NCBI GenBank assembly: GCA_037974335.1
Contig: CM075760.1
Location: 29,658,902 to 29,722,901, forward strand
From: Prionace glauca
Lineage: Eukaryota > Chordata > Chondrichthyes > Carcharhiniformes > Carcharhinidae
Direction: 5' to 3'
DNA: 64,000 bases
Positions within the stretch are counted from its first letter, which is position 1, and each line of letters opens with the position of its first letter. This document shows, one piece after another, positions 33,880 through 45,785 of this stretch. The position numbers were made by a program, and so were the translations under genes. Below the pieces are notes generated by a model. It was not told the origin of the DNA. It saw only the letters and a list, made by a program, of their open reading frames with translations, and ran no database searches.

Positions 33880-34540
33880 GCAGAGACTGCGCTGCTGCTA
33901 TTTCACTTCCTGACCACCGGGGGTCGCTGTAACACGCCCGGGCGCTGCTCCGCCCAGTGTCACCTCTTGCCCACTCGGGCTCGGCCGCTGCTCGTTGGCG
34001 GAATATCGGGGTCCCGTAGAGAGGCGGGGCCAGCTGCCATAATTCCGTGATGTCACCATCAGCCCCTCCCCCCCGTCGAGGGAAAAGCGACGGTTGAGAA
34101 ATGTAGAAAGTGAGAGAAATTCCCACCCGGAAATCCCGCCAGGAGCAGAATTAAAATTAAATAAAATACATACTTTTATAAAGAGGCCGGTTGCGGAACC
34201 GCGCATGTGCTGTAGTATTTTCCCAGAGAGCACCGCGCGGGTGTGATTGAAAAACAGACGCAATAAAAACAGAAACGATTTTCCAGAATGGAGAAGGAAC
34301 CGAAAGTCTGACGGGTGAGGATGTGAATAATAATCATCAAGATTCAACATATTAAAAGATTCAAATATAACTGCCTGGGCGCATGTGCAGAAGGGGAATT
34401 CCCCCAGAGTGCAGCGCGCGGGACGCCGTCTCCCCTGGCAACGCAAGATGGTCGCCGGCGGTGGTGTGATTGTGGCGCAGGCGCAGTGAGGTCTGCCTGC
34501 AGCCCATTGTCCAGATTGCCCCCCAGTGGATGTGGTGGGG
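33880..34540. promoter_or_regulatory. CpG-rich block, candidate promoter
   Basis: A GC- and CpG-rich segment in otherwise AT-rich DNA. It contains gaggcggggcc (GC box, 34020-34030), a gcaagatggtcgcc YY1-like motif at 34443-34456 and a gcgcaggcgcag NRF1-like motif at 34475-34486. A 'cgcatgtgc' block occurs twice (34202 and 34380). This combination is usual at TATA-less vertebrate promoters. The transcript and its direction are not identified. Confidence 0.5.
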
Positions 34541-34694
34541 AGGTGCAGCAGATGGAGCAACAATCCCAGTTTCAATGGGGGGAGAGAAGCTGCAATGCTG
34601 CTCCCTGTTGTTCACTCCTCTCTCCAGCCTCAGCATTGCAGAGTGTTTAAACAAGAGGGTGCATTGTCACAGCAGCAGGGTCTCCATGTCTTTC

Positions 34695-34782
34695 CGGTAG
34701 TAAGGTGACCAGAACTGGACGCAGTACTCCAAATGCGGTCTAACCAACGTTCTGTACAACTGCAGCATTAGACGCCAGCACT
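34695..34782 (-). mobile_element. CR1-B fragment
   Basis: 'gtgaccagaactggacgcagtactccaaatg' and 'ctgtacaactgcagcattagacgccagcac' match the CR1-B region around 22262. Cut by the CR1-C element that follows. Confidence 0.8.
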
Positions 34783-36280
34783 TATAGAACATAGAACATT
34801 ACAGCACAAACAGGCCCTTCGGCCCTCGAGTTGCGCCGATCACATCAACCCCACCAATCTGTAGACCTATCTATAACCCCCAGTCCCATTAAACCCCATA
34901 TACTCATCCAGAAGTCTTTTAAAAGACCCCAGCGAGTTCGCCTCCACCACCGATGACGGCAGCCGATTCCATTCACTCACCACCCTGAGTGAAAAACTTA
35001 CCCCTAACATCATCTCTGTACTTCCCTCCCCGCACCTTAAATCTGTGTCCTCTCGTAGCGACCATTTCAACCCGGGGAAATAGCCTCTGAGAGTCCACCC
35101 TATCTATTCCTCTCAACATTTTATAAACTTCTATCAGGTCGCCTCTCAACCTTCGCCTCTCCAGGGAAAAGAGTCCCAGCTCCCTCAACCTATCTTCATA
35201 AGGCATGCCTCCCAGTCCAGGCAACATCCTTGTAAATCTCCTCTGCACCTTTTCAATAGCTTCTACGTCTTTCCTATAGTGAGGCGACCAGAACTGCGCA
35301 CAGTACTCCAAATGAGGCCTGACAAGGATCCTGTAAAGTTGCAGCATTACCTCCCGATTCCTAAACTCAATCCCTCGATTAATGAAGGCCAGTACACCAT
35401 ACGCCTTCTTGACCACCTCCTCCACCTGCGAGGCCGATTTAAGAGTCCTGTGGACCCGGACCCCGAGATCCTTCTGCTCTTCAACGCTACTAAGACTCCT
35501 GCCCTTGATAGTGTACTCGTTCATCCCGTTGGTTCTGCCGAAATGGACGACTACACATTTATCCGCGTTGAAGTCCACCTGCCACTTCTCCGCCCATTCC
35601 TGCATCCTATCTATGTCCTGCTGCAACTTTTGACATCCTTCCAGACCATCCACAACACTACCGACCTTCGTGTCATCAGCGAACTTGCTAACCCATCCCT
35701 CCACTTCCTCATCCAGGTCATTTATGAAAATGACAAACAGCAAGGGTCCCAGAACAGATCCCTGGGGCACCCCACTGGTGACTGACCTCCATTCCGAAAA
35801 AGACCCATCCACAACCACTCTCTGCCTTCTGCAGGCAAGCTAGTTCTGGATCCACAAGGCCAAAGGCCCTTGGATCCCATGCCCTCTCACCTTCTCAAGA
35901 AGTCTTGCATGGGGGACCTTATCAAACGCCTTGCTGAAGTCCATGTACACTACGTCCACGGCACTTCCTTCGTCAATGTGTTCAGTCACATTTTCGAAGA
36001 ACTCAGCTAGGCTCGTAAGGCACGACCTGCCTTTGACAAAAGCATGCTGACTGTTCCTGATCATTCTAAACCTCTCCAAATGCTCATAAATCCTGTCCCT
36101 CAGAAACCTCTCCATCACCTTACCAACCACTGAGGAGAGACTCACCGGTCGGTAATTTCCCGGGCTATCTCTGTTCCCTTTCTTAAAAATAGGAACCACA
36201 TCCGCAACCCTCCAATCCTCCGGAACCTCTCCCGTCTCCATCGACGACGCAAAGATCATCGCCAGGGGCGACATAAACAA
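34783..36280 (-). mobile_element. CR1-C LINE, 5'-truncated copy
   Basis: Minus strand. 3' end at 'tagaacatagaacattacag', then ORF2 coding from the C-terminus ([39 protein letters not shown]) back to [20 protein letters not shown] with an intact FADDT box, and VVYMDFSKAFDKVPHARL. It stops near DIFASSMETGEVPEDWR. It is the best-preserved RT domain in the window, but it lacks the N-terminal endonuclease and so cannot move alone. Confidence 0.93.
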
Positions 36281-36284
36281 TTGG

Positions 36285-36485
36285 GATTAGCTTAGGGGTT
36301 TTTTAAAAGGGCAGCATGGAGCAGTTGGGCTGAAGGGCCTGTTTCCATGCTGTAAACCTCTATGACTCTATATGGGAGGAACATGAAAACCCCACACAGA
36401 CAATGACCGGAGGCTGGAATTGAACACGGGTCCTTGGCACTAGGAGACTGCAGTGCTAACCACGGTGCTAATGTGCTGCCACTTA
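36285..36485. mobile_element. LINE 3' tail and V-SINE head
   Basis: 36310-36370 'gcagttgggctgaagggcctgtttccatgctgtaaacctc-TATGACTCTAT' is a CR1-like 3' end (plus). 36376-36480 is an inverted V-SINE head ('attgaacacgggtccttggc'). Confidence 0.6.
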
Positions 36486-36649
36486 GGCAAATGTATTTGG
36501 AGGGGCCACAGGACAGGTGGGGGGTGGGGGTGTGGGCGGAATGGGATGATTTCTAACTCAAGTTGATGAGGGGAGGGGTGGAAATCAGTAAAAAAAGCAG
36601 CCTTGTCTCAACATTTTCCTTCATTCATGCTCTTGTTACTAATTAAAAA

Positions 36650-37230
36650 CCAGCTCACTCCTCCATTCTGCCCATCAATAGGTCTAACAGAAAGCAGGGG
36701 AAAGGTTGTGGCACAGAAAGAGGCCATACGGCCCATCATGTCTTCACCAGCTTGGGAAATAAAGACTTGCCATTCATTCTAACCCCGCTTTCCAACGATC
36801 CAGCCCCCAGCCCCCCTTACTACAGGTTCCAGCATTTCAGCTATAAATCTGTGTGCGATGTGAGTGAGCCGAGAGATTTCTGTCTGAACCATCAGTTTAG
36901 GCAGCAAATTCCAGACACCCATCCCTTGAATGTGGACCCTTTTCCTAATGCCCCCTCTAATCCTTCCACCAATCACTTTATATCTGTGCAGCCCCCACTA
37001 ACCCCTCTCCCACCTCCCCCATCCCCACCCACCCACAAAAAGTGACCTTTCTCTGCTCAGGGGAAACAGGCCTTTTCTATCCACCCTGTCTTGGCTTCCT
37101 CATAATTTTGGACACCTCAGTTCAGTCTCCCTCAGCCTCCTCTGTTCTGAGGAAAACAAACCTGGCCAATCCAGTCTTTCCTCATCACCACAATTCCCCA
37201 GCCCTGGAAACACTTTAGTAAATCTAAATG
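36650..37230 (-). mobile_element. Old CR1-like LINE fragment
   Basis: 'ggccatacggcccatcatgtc', 'cagcaaattccagacaccca', 'ctatccaccctgtcttggct', 'ttctgaggaaaacaaacctg' follow the order of a CR1 3' end and C-terminus on the minus strand. No usable coding remains. Confidence 0.65.
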
Positions 37231-37299
37231 GTTATCCAATCCGACTAAACTGTCCATTTAGCATTGTCTCATCTTCAACTGTGAACAACCACCAGATAC

Positions 37300-37600
37300 T
37301 GGCACCACTGTGGCACACTGGTTCGCACTGCTGCCTCAAAGGGACTTGGTTCAATTCTGGCCTCGTCTGACTGTGTGGAGTTTGCATGTTCTCCCCATGT
37401 CTGTGTGGGTTTTCTCTGGGTGCTCCGGTTTCCTCCCACTGTTTAAAGATGTGCGGGAGAGGTTGATTGGTCATGCTTCAGTGACAGGGCAAGTTGCAGG
37501 GTAAATGTGTGGGATACGAGGACAGGGCATGGATGGGATTGTGGTTAGTGCAGACTTGATGGACCGAATGGCCTCCCCTGTACTGTAGGGATTTTACACA
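37300..37600 (+). mobile_element. V-SINE, near full length
   Basis: tRNA-like head (37308-37355, with 'ttggttcaattctgg' B-box), central domain 'tgtgtggagtttgcatgttc...ggtgctccggtttcctccca', and 3' part ending 'gcctcccctgtactgtaggg'. The most complete V-SINE here. Confidence 0.88.
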
Positions 37601-37834
37601 CAAATAAGAAACAGAGACTTTGCAAATGTTGGGGTACTTATTCAGAAAACAATGGGATATTTGTTGACATGTTCAGGTAAATCTGAATGATGGTCATTGT
37701 CCAGGTCTAGATTAAAACAATGATGCAGTCCAAGGTTAAAAGTCATTTATCCTGAAATTGGACATTGCCACTGACTCCCAATATAACCGAGAGATGCAAA
37801 CTCACACCACACCCTGATGTGACGAAGGGGACCC

Positions 37835-39183
37835 CTCTCAGTTAATACAATCTGGACCTTGTATCAGTAATCTCTGCCCTAAACCACTCTCAGTTATTTC
37901 AATCTGGGCCTTGTATCAGTAATCTCTGCCCTAAACCTCTCTCAGTTATTACAATCTGGGCCTTGTATCAGTAATCTCTGCCCTAAAGCTCACTCAGTTA
38001 TTACAATCCAGGCCTTGTATCAGTAATCTCTGCCCTGAACCTCTCACAGTTACTACAATCTGGGCCTTGTATCAGTAATCTCTGCCCTAAACCTCCCTCA
38101 GTTATTACAATCTGGGCCTTGTCTCAGTAATCTCTGCCCTAAACCTCTCTCAGTTATTACAATCCGGGCCTTGTATCAGTAATCTCTGCCCTAAACCTCT
38201 CTCAGTTATTACAATATGGGCCTCGTATCAGTAATCTCTGCCCTAAACCTCTCTCAGTTATTACAATTCAGGCCTTGTATCAGTAATCTCTGCCCTGAAC
38301 CTCTCTCAGTTATTACAATCTGGGCCTTGTATCAGTAATCTCTGCCCTAAACCCCTCTCAGTTACTACAATCTGGGCGTTGTATCTGTAATCTCTGCCCT
38401 AAACCACTCTCAGTTATTTCAATCTGGGCCTTGTGTCAGTAATCTCTTCCCTGAACCTCTCTCAGTTATTACAATCTGGGCCTTGTATCAGTAATCTCTG
38501 CCCTAAACCTCTCTCAGTTATTACAATCCGGGCCTTGTATCAGTAATCTCTGCCCTGAACCACTCTCAGTTATTAAAATCTGGGCCTTGTATCAGTAATC
38601 TCTGCCCTAAACCTCCCTCAGTTATTACAATCTGGGCCTTGTATCAGTAATCTCTGGCCTAAACCTCTCTCAGTTATTACAATCCGGGCCTTGTATCAGT
38701 AATCTCTGCCCTGAACCTCTCTCAGTTATTACAACCTGGGCCGTGTATCAGTAATCTCTGCCCTAAACCTCTCTCAGTTATTACAGTCCGGGCCTTGTAT
38801 CAGTAATCTCTGGCCTAAACCTCTCTCAGTTATTACAATCTGGGCCTTGTATCAGTAATCTCTGCCCTAAACCTCTCTCAGTTATTACCATCTGGGCCTT
38901 GTATCAGTAATCTCTGGCCTAAACCTCTCTCAGTTATTACAATCCGGGCCTTGTATCAGTAATCTCTGCCCTGAACCTCTCTCAGTTATTACAATCTGGG
39001 CCTTGTATCAGTAATCTCTGCCCTAAACCTCCCTCAGTTATTACAATCTGGGCCTTGTATCAGTAATCTCTGCCCTAAACCTCTCTCAGTTATTACAATC
39101 CGGGCCTTGTATCAGTAATCTCTGCCCTAAACCTCTCTCAGTTATTACAATCTGGGCCTTGTATCAGTAATCTCTGCCCTAAA
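37835..39183. repeat. 52-bp satellite array, about 26 copies
   Basis: The unit begins CTCTCAGTTATTACAATC, continues GGGCCTTGTATCAGTAATC and ends TCTGCCCTAAACCT. Steps are 52 bp (for example 37835 to 37887) with few length changes, and units differ at a handful of positions. The array ends exactly at a CR1-A insertion and does not resume after it. Confidence 0.96.
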
Positions 39184-39555
39184 CATAAGAACATAAGGAA
39201 TAGGAGCAGGAGTAGGCCATCTGGCCCTTCGAGCCTGCCCCACAATTCAATAAGATCATGGCTGATCTGTCGTGGCTCAGTTCCACTTTCCCGCCCTCTC
39301 CCCATAACCCTTAATCCCCTCTCTTATCAAAAACCCATCAACCTACGTCTTAAATATATTTAGCGAGGCAGCCTCCACCACTTCAACGGGCAGAGAATTC
39401 CAGAGATTCACCACCCTTTGAGTGAAGAAGTTCCCCCTCAACTCCGTTCTAAACTGCCCCCCTCTCATCTTGAGGCTGTGCCCTCTAGTCCTACTGTCCT
39501 TTCTGAGCGGGAAGAGTCTCTCCACCTCTGTCCTATCCATCTCATTCATCATGGA
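39184..39555 (-). mobile_element. CR1-A LINE copy at the satellite edge
   Basis: 3' end 'cataagaacataagg' abuts the last satellite unit. Codes RTRGHSLKMRGGQFRTELRG...NLWNSLPVEVVEAASLNIF on the minus strand and is 5'-truncated at 'catctcattcatcatgg'. Confidence 0.92.
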
Positions 39556-39639
39556 AAATAAAGTTACTTTAAAAGCACTCATATAGAAATAATTTGTTTT
39601 ACAGCACCAATACAGAATAATTAATGATCTATGGCCCTG

Positions 39640-40910
39640 ATTATTTTATAGATCCCTATAAGATCACCCCTCAGCCTTCTACGCCCCAAAAGAAAAAAGT
39701 CCCAGACTGTCAAGCCTCTTCTTATAGCTCAAGCCATCAATTCTCGGTAGCATCGTAGTAAATCTCTTCTGCACTCATTCAAGTTTAATAATATCTTTTT
39801 CATAATAGTGTGATCAAAACTGTCCACAATATTCCAAGTGTGGCCTTACCAATGTCTTGTACAACTTCAACAAGATGTTCCAACTCCTGTATTCAATGAA
39901 ATCAAGCATGCTGAATGCATTTTGCACCACTATTCCATCTGTGACTCCATTTTCAAGGAATTATGAACATGTACCCCTAGATCTCTTTGTTCTGTAACTC
40001 TCCCCAAAGCCCTACCATTAACTGACTAAGACCTGCCCTGGTTCAATCTACCAAAATGCATCAGCTCACATTTATCTAAATTAAACTCCATCTGCCATTC
40101 GTCAGCCCACTCATCCAATTGATCAAGGTCCTATTGTAACAGAGATAAACTTCTTCACTGTCCACTTTGCCACCCATCATGCTGTCATCTGCAAACTTAC
40201 TAACCATTCCCCCTATATTCTCATACAAAATATTAATATAAGTGACAAATAACAGTGGACCCAACACCGATCCCTGAGCCACACCACTGCACACAGGTCT
40301 CAGTTTGAAAAACAACACTGTACAACCACCCTCTAGCTTCTGTCATCAAGTCAGTTTTGTATCAATTCAGCAACCTCACCCTGGATCCAGTTAGCTTATG
40401 CAACTAGCTACCATGTGGCACCCTGTCAAATGCTTTGCTGAAGACCATATAAAGAGCATCAACTGCACTGCCCTTAATTACCTTCTTGGCTCCCCCTTCA
40501 AAACAAAACAATCAAATTTGGGAAACATGATTTTCCAATCGCAAAGCCAAGCTGAACGTCCCTAATCAGTCTTTGTATCACGAAGTGTCTGTAGATCCCG
40601 TCACTCAAAATACCTTCCAAAAACACATCCACCAAGATGTGAGGCTCACCGGCCTATCGTTCTCAGGCTTTTCCCTGCAGTCCTTTTTAAACAAACGCAC
40701 AACATTTACCATTCTCCAATCTTAAGGCACCTCACCCGTGACTATTGATGAGTCAAATATTGTGGCCAGTGGATCCGCAATTTCCTCCCTAGCCTCCCAC
40801 AATTACCTGAAATACATTCATCTAATCCCGGGGAATTTTCTACGTTAATGCGCTTTTAGACTTCCAGCACCTCTTTCTCTGTAATACATACACTCCTCAA
40901 CACATCACTA
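39640..40910 (-). mobile_element. Old CR1-like LINE (CR1-D)
   Basis: Minus-strand order C- to N-terminal: 'ccacaatattccaagtgtggc' (EYCxxFWS region), GSVLGPLLFVTYINIL with FADDS, then the DFSKAFD region near 40430 and the PEDWR region near 40720. Frequent stops; old. Confidence 0.8.
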
Positions 40911-40974
40911 TTTATGTCCCCAAGTCCCCTACCATCCATAATAAAGCCCAGAGCTGGATATGGGCCAATGTTAT

Positions 40975-41260
40975 GGGCTGACATGCCATGCAGGTACCTC
41001 TGGTTAGCACTGCTGCCTCATAATGCCAGAGGTCTGTGTTAAATTCCTGGCTTGGTTCACTGTGGAAAGTCTGCACATTTTCCAAGTGTTTCCTCTGGGT
41101 GCTCTTGGTTCCATCCACAGTCTGAAAGACGTGATGGTTAGGGTGCATTGGCCGTGCTAAGTTCTCCTCAGTGTACCCGAACAGTGTGGTGACTAGGGGA
41201 CTTTCTCAGTAACTTAATTGCAGTGTTAATGTCAGCCTACATTTCACACTTTATAAATAT
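40975..41260 (+). mobile_element. V-SINE copy
   Basis: 'ggttagcactgctgcctcat' head, 'tttcctctgggtgctcttgg' core, 'tttctcagtaacttaattgc' tail. Confidence 0.8.
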
Positions 41261-41444
41261 AAAAGTTCCTCTGAGTATGAATTGTTGAATATCACTGGGA
41301 ATCCTCACTTAGCTGTTAGTGTAAGTGCATGTGAATATGTTCATATTCGGAAACAAGAATACTCCTGCCTAATTTGATTTGAAGCCCTCGATCTGAGGGA
41401 TTGGGTATTTATCCAGCTGCAAGAAATAGTTTACTGGATATTTA

Positions 41445-41755
41445 AAGGTTTTATTCATTCTTGCGGCTTGGGTGTCCCTGGCCGGCAAGCATTTATTGCC
41501 CATCCCTAGTTGCCCTTGTTCAGAGGGCAATTATTGCTGTGGCCCTGGAGTCACATCTAGGCCTGTCCACGAAAGGACAACAGATTTCGTTCCCTAGGAG
41601 ATTAATGAACGAGATGTGTTTTTCCAACAATCAACAATGGTTTTATGGTCACCAGTAGATTGTGAATTTCAGCTATATTTATTCTAATTCCACCAAATGC
41701 CGTGAGAGGATTTGAACCCGGGTGCCCAGAACACTAGCTGACTTTCATCACATGA
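41445..41755 (-). mobile_element. SINE-S, near full length
   Basis: From 'ggtttta-TTCATTC...agcatttattgcccatccct' (the same 3' tail as LINE-S, inverted) to 'ggatttgaacccgggtgccc'. A useful reference for the copies at 9430, 16840 and 18720. Confidence 0.8.
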
Positions 41756-41909
41756 CCCTGAGTGTACACACACTGAGTTCCATTAACATAGACACTCCCC
41801 ATCATGTGCATGTGCAGGGCTCCCGGATTGACAAAACTAACTGCCTCAATCAGGGATAACATATTCCAATATGTAATCCCTGATGGTTTTCGTTCAAGTC
41901 ATTATGCAT

Positions 41910-41940
41910 GTCTCTCTTTCTCTTTCTGTCTTCTGTGCAC

Positions 41941-42016
<76 letters not shown>

Positions 42017-42257
42017 TTGTCTGTCTCTCCACCTCACCATGTTGTTTGCTCTTGTTGTGTCCATTGTACTCGTTCTTTCTCATTCATTCCCATTTGCTTA
42101 TGCTCTCTGTCTCTTATCTCTGTTTCACTCTGCCTCTGCCTATTTCCCTCTGCCTCCCTTTATGCCTCTCTTTTTCTCTTCATCTCCCTATCTCTCTCTT
42201 TTTACATTCCTCCTCCTGTCTTCCCCTCTCTCCCTTTCTCAATCCATGTCCGTCTCA
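41910..42257. repeat. CT-rich simple repeat, left half
   Basis: Runs of CTCTCT and CTGTCT. Open frames across it are artefacts. Confidence 0.9.
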
Positions 42258-42420
42258 AAGAATAAAGAACAAAGAACAGCACAGCATGGGAAACAGGCCC
42301 TTCGGCCCAATGACCCGGCACCACCATTTTAACACTGTGATTTCCCTCTTCCACACCCTTATCTACGCTTATGGCACTCCACATTGGAAACCAGATAGAG
42401 GGAAGAATAATGTCATTCCC
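42258..42420 (-). mobile_element. Short retroelement inside the CT-rich repeat
   Basis: Same unit as 21110-21275. AAGAATAA stands at both ends (42258-42265 and 42413-42420), but the right one may belong to the element. Confidence 0.65.
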
Positions 42421-42660
42421 CCCACTCTCTTTCCCTGTCTCTCTTATTCTGCGTGACTCTCTCCCTGTCTTTTCTCTTTGTGTCTATCTCTCTGCTTCTC
42501 TGTTTTTTTATTGTATCTGTTAAAGACTCTTTCAAATTCTGATACTATCCATGACTTTCTGAGCCTCCCTCGCTCCATCCATTTCTGTCTCTGTATCACT
42601 CTCACTGTTGCTCTCACTGGCTTTCTGTCTCTCTCTCTGTCATTGTTTCAGTCTTTGTGA
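42421..42660. repeat. CT-rich simple repeat, right half
   Basis: Continues the CT-rich tract after the insertion. Confidence 0.8.
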
Positions 42661-42730
42661 TTCTGTCTGATAATTTAAAGTTTGAATGCCGAACAGGAAG
42701 ATTCAGGGGCCTTGTGGTTGTAATTTCTGC

Positions 42731-43632
42731 TCAGGGTGTAACGAATTGAGAAATTGCAGAAAGGGGAGATTTCAGAACGTTTTTCAGCTGCTGTCTGAAG
42801 TGAGTCTGTGTCACAGCATAAATAGCAGTGTTCGTGCAGCAACTCAAGAGTTGCAACATGAAGCCCAATTCTTTCACAAAATGATCTAGCCATACTGACT
42901 GATAGCCCATATAATAGAGCCGAGTCCATATTGAATAAACCATTAAAATTGACCATAACAGGATGAAATTGGCTGAGATAACAAACAGTAAAATGATGGA
43001 TTTCCTTCGACTCTCCATCTCTGAGTCTCTGGGATTCTCTCCACTGCAGTGAGTCCGGAGTCTCCTGCGGGCTCTGCTGCTCACTAAAATGTGTCTGATG
43101 GTGAAAGCATTGAGCAGCAGAATCAGGACGAATGGAACAACTGGGTTTAGGATGTGGTGGAGGAACTCAATTGTTACCCAGACCGGGGATTCCAAAAGTT
43201 TGATTGTGAAAGAACAAAACCAGGGGTTGTTGGCGAGCTGATATCCATTTGTCATCATAAAATACCAGAAAACGTTCTTTAAACAGCTCAGCACTGTCAC
43301 TGTTCCCAGAACCACAGCCGCCGATTTCTCAGTGCAATATTTACTTTTCAGCTTGGGGCAGCAAATGGCCACAAATCGATCAAAGGTGAAAGTGACGGTG
43401 AACCAGACAGAGCAGTCAGTGGCTGCATAAAGCAGGACAGCGTGGATGTTACACACGGGGAACGAGTGTAGGAAATAAAACTGTTCCCGATAAACAATGG
43501 GAATCTGTCTCAATATCAGGTCGAGGATAACGACCAGCAGATCCCCCGATGACATGGCCACCAGGTAACGAGTAACACATTTGGAAAGACCACAGTGTCT
43601 GCTCGTCAGTGTTACAATTGTGATTATGTTCA
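42731..43632 (-). CDS. GPR139-like class A GPCR, gene 1, exon 2 (TM1 end to C-terminus)
   Basis: Large exon of a rhodopsin-like receptor of the GPR139-like family, which is strongly expanded in sharks. It opens at a splice acceptor (ttccttcctgacag/TG AAC) in phase 1 and ends at TGA 42731-42733 after ...SQFVTP. Features in order: N of TM1 in VNIITIV, TM2 with SSGDLLVVI (Asp2.50), Cys before TM3 (PVCNIHAV), TM3 end FTFDRFVAICC (DRF in place of DRY), ECL2 Cys in NPWFC, TM5 NPVVPFVLILLLNAF, ICL3 with ESRRKSIILL, and TM7 CTNTAIYAV (NxxIY in place of NPxxY). No stops or frameshifts. It acts at the plasma membrane; the ligand is unknown. The matching first exon is probably the one ending at 53800, 10.2 kb upstream. 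Confidence 0.93.
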
Positions 43633-43834
43633 CTGTCAGGAAGGAAAATAAAGAATAATGTTAGACATCAGTCGGGTGAAGAAGTTACCTTTTAGACTGG
43701 AGATGGGTAACATGAAAACAATTGTACACAAACACAATCACTTCAATCTACTTTTGAAAACCAGCATGACTTTTGGAGAGGAAACTGGCCCATTCAGGAA
43801 AAAAAAAACACGCAGATAGAGGAAGAAGGTTCAC

Positions 43835-43990
43835 TCACCAAAGAACAGCTAGCTAAGCTGAGAACTGAACCCAGGTCTCTGATGGTGTGAATCAGCATTG
43901 CGAACCACTGTGTCAACATACTGCTCCATGGTTTCAACACAATGACATACATTTGTAAAAGAGTTTTCTGGGGAGTCCACAACATTGCCC
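43835..43990 (-). mobile_element. V-SINE head fragment
   Basis: Inverted tRNA-like head 'aacccaggtctctgatggtg...cattgcgaaccactgtgtca'. Confidence 0.55.
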
Positions 43991-44157
43991 CTCACTCAAC
44001 TACAAGTAAATAGCGCCTCTACCTGGTGGGGGTTTTGGAGGGTAGAAGATTGAAGGACTAAACCCTGGCAGAAAATCTGGAGTGGAGTCCTGTAGGTGGT
44101 AGTCTGTCTCTCAGACAGTTCACTGACTATCCCTGCAGCAGAACTGGTTTCACCCTT

Positions 44158-44460
44158 TGCTCTGGACAATACTAACAGTTGGCAGAGTGAGATCCTGATG
44201 CCTCAACAGTCCAGAATCTCGGTTACATCTTCCGAGAACTATATCTTGGAGAGGAGACCATAGCATTGTGACCACCATTTGCATAACACAGGAAGAAACA
44301 GCAATCTAATACTCGATTGGCACAGAACACAAGTGCCAGGGTTTGCTTTGGACAGTGGGAGAAAGCTTCTGCTTTCATGAAATATGACCATCCATAGTAC
44401 CAGTGCATTAGCTGCTGGCCCACTGTGGCCTACTGGACCACTGAAGCTCATTGAGTCCCT
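44158..44460. repeat. Unclassified dispersed repeat X, copy 1
   Basis: About 300 bp matching 46809-47105 in the same orientation ('tctggacaatactaacagtt', 'cattgtgaccaccatt', 'aacacaggaagaaaca', 'gtgggagaaagct', 'cactgaagct'). It belongs to none of the LINE or SINE families recognised here. Confidence 0.75.
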
Positions 44461-44602
44461 CTCGGCAGGAAATATGTTAATCTATGCACCAGGTAAGAAA
44501 AGCTCAAACCAAGGCTGGTACAAAAGAAAAGCCAAGAAGGCTGCCTTAATGTCAATCGCCCATGACTCTGACATCCAACATTATGAAATGCATCAAAAGG
44601 TT

Positions 44603-45785
44603 AATAAGAACATAAGAACATAAGAAATAGGAGCAGGAGTAGGCCATCTGGCCCCTCGAGCCTGCCCCGCCATTCAATAAGATCATGGCTGATCTGTCGT
44701 GGCTCAGCTCCACCTTCCCGCCCTCTCCCCATAATCCTTAATCCCTTCTCTTATCAAAAACCCATCAACCCGTTTCTTAAAAATATTTAGCGAGGCAGCC
44801 TCCACCACTTCAACGGGCAGAGAATTCCAGAGATTCACCACCCTTTGAGTGAAGAAGTTCCTCCTCAACTCTGTTCTCAACCGCCTCCCCTTTACCTTGA
44901 GGCTGTGCCCCCTAGTCCTACTGTCTTTTCTGAGCGGGAAGAGTCTCTCCACCTCTATCCTATCCATCCCATTCATCATCTTATACGTCTCAATGAGATC
45001 TCCCCTCATTCTTCTAAACTCTAACGAGTACAAGCCTAGTTTATTCAGCCTCTCCTCATAGCTCAATCCCCTCAACTCCGGTATTAGCCTATTAAACCGC
45101 CTCTGCACTCCCTCCAGGGCCAAAATATCCTTGCGCAGGTGCGGCGACCAAAACTGCACACAGTACTCCAGCTGCGGCCTCACCAATGCCCTATACAGCT
45201 GCAGCAAGACCTCCCTACTTTTATATTCAATCCCCCTCGCTATGAAGGCCAGCATCCCATTCGCCTTCCTGACCACCTGCTGCACCTGCAAGCTGGGCTT
45301 TTGCGACTCATGCACAAGGATCCCGAGGTCCCTCTGCACCGTCGCCTGCTGCAGTTTTTCGCCCCGTAAGTAATAGTCCTTCCTACCATTCCTCCTACCA
45401 AAGTGGACCACCTCACACTTGCCAACATTAAATTCCATTTGCCATTTCCTGGCCCATTCGCCCAGCCTATCTAGATCCTTTTGCAGACTCTCCACACCCT
45501 CCTCACAATTTGCCTTTCACCCAATCTTGGTGTCATCAGCAAATTTCGACACCCTGCACTCGGTTCCCTCCACCAGATCATCTATATAAATGGTAAATAG
45601 CTGAGGCCCCAGCACCGACCCCTGGGGCACCCCACTAGTCACCAACCGCCAATCCGAATAGCATCCATTGACCCCCACTCTCTGCCTCCTATTTGACAAC
45701 CAATCCTCTATCCACGCTAACACCCTACCCCCAACTCCATGTCCCCTGACCTTCTGCAATAACCTCTTAGTCATGGCATGAATCA
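44603..45785 (-). mobile_element. CR1-A LINE, longest 5' reach
   Basis: Minus strand: 3' end, ORF2 C-terminus (REGIKDYGERAGRWS last residues), [33 protein letters not shown], then [20 protein letters not shown] with FADDT. It stops at 45785 against an L2-like LINE. It defines more of CR1-A ORF2 than the other copies. Confidence 0.93.

Noticed and set aside
33898-34575. 225-codon open frame through the CpG-rich block
   Set aside because: GC-rich DNA leaves frames open by chance; no domain, and the composition is not protein-like.
37835-39183. CRISPR-like regular repeat array
   Set aside because: Units are contiguous 52-bp repeats with no unique spacers, and the genome is vertebrate. It is a satellite.
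41804-42456. Ser/Leu-rich open frames over 41.8-42.5 kb
   Set aside because: CT-rich simple repeat.
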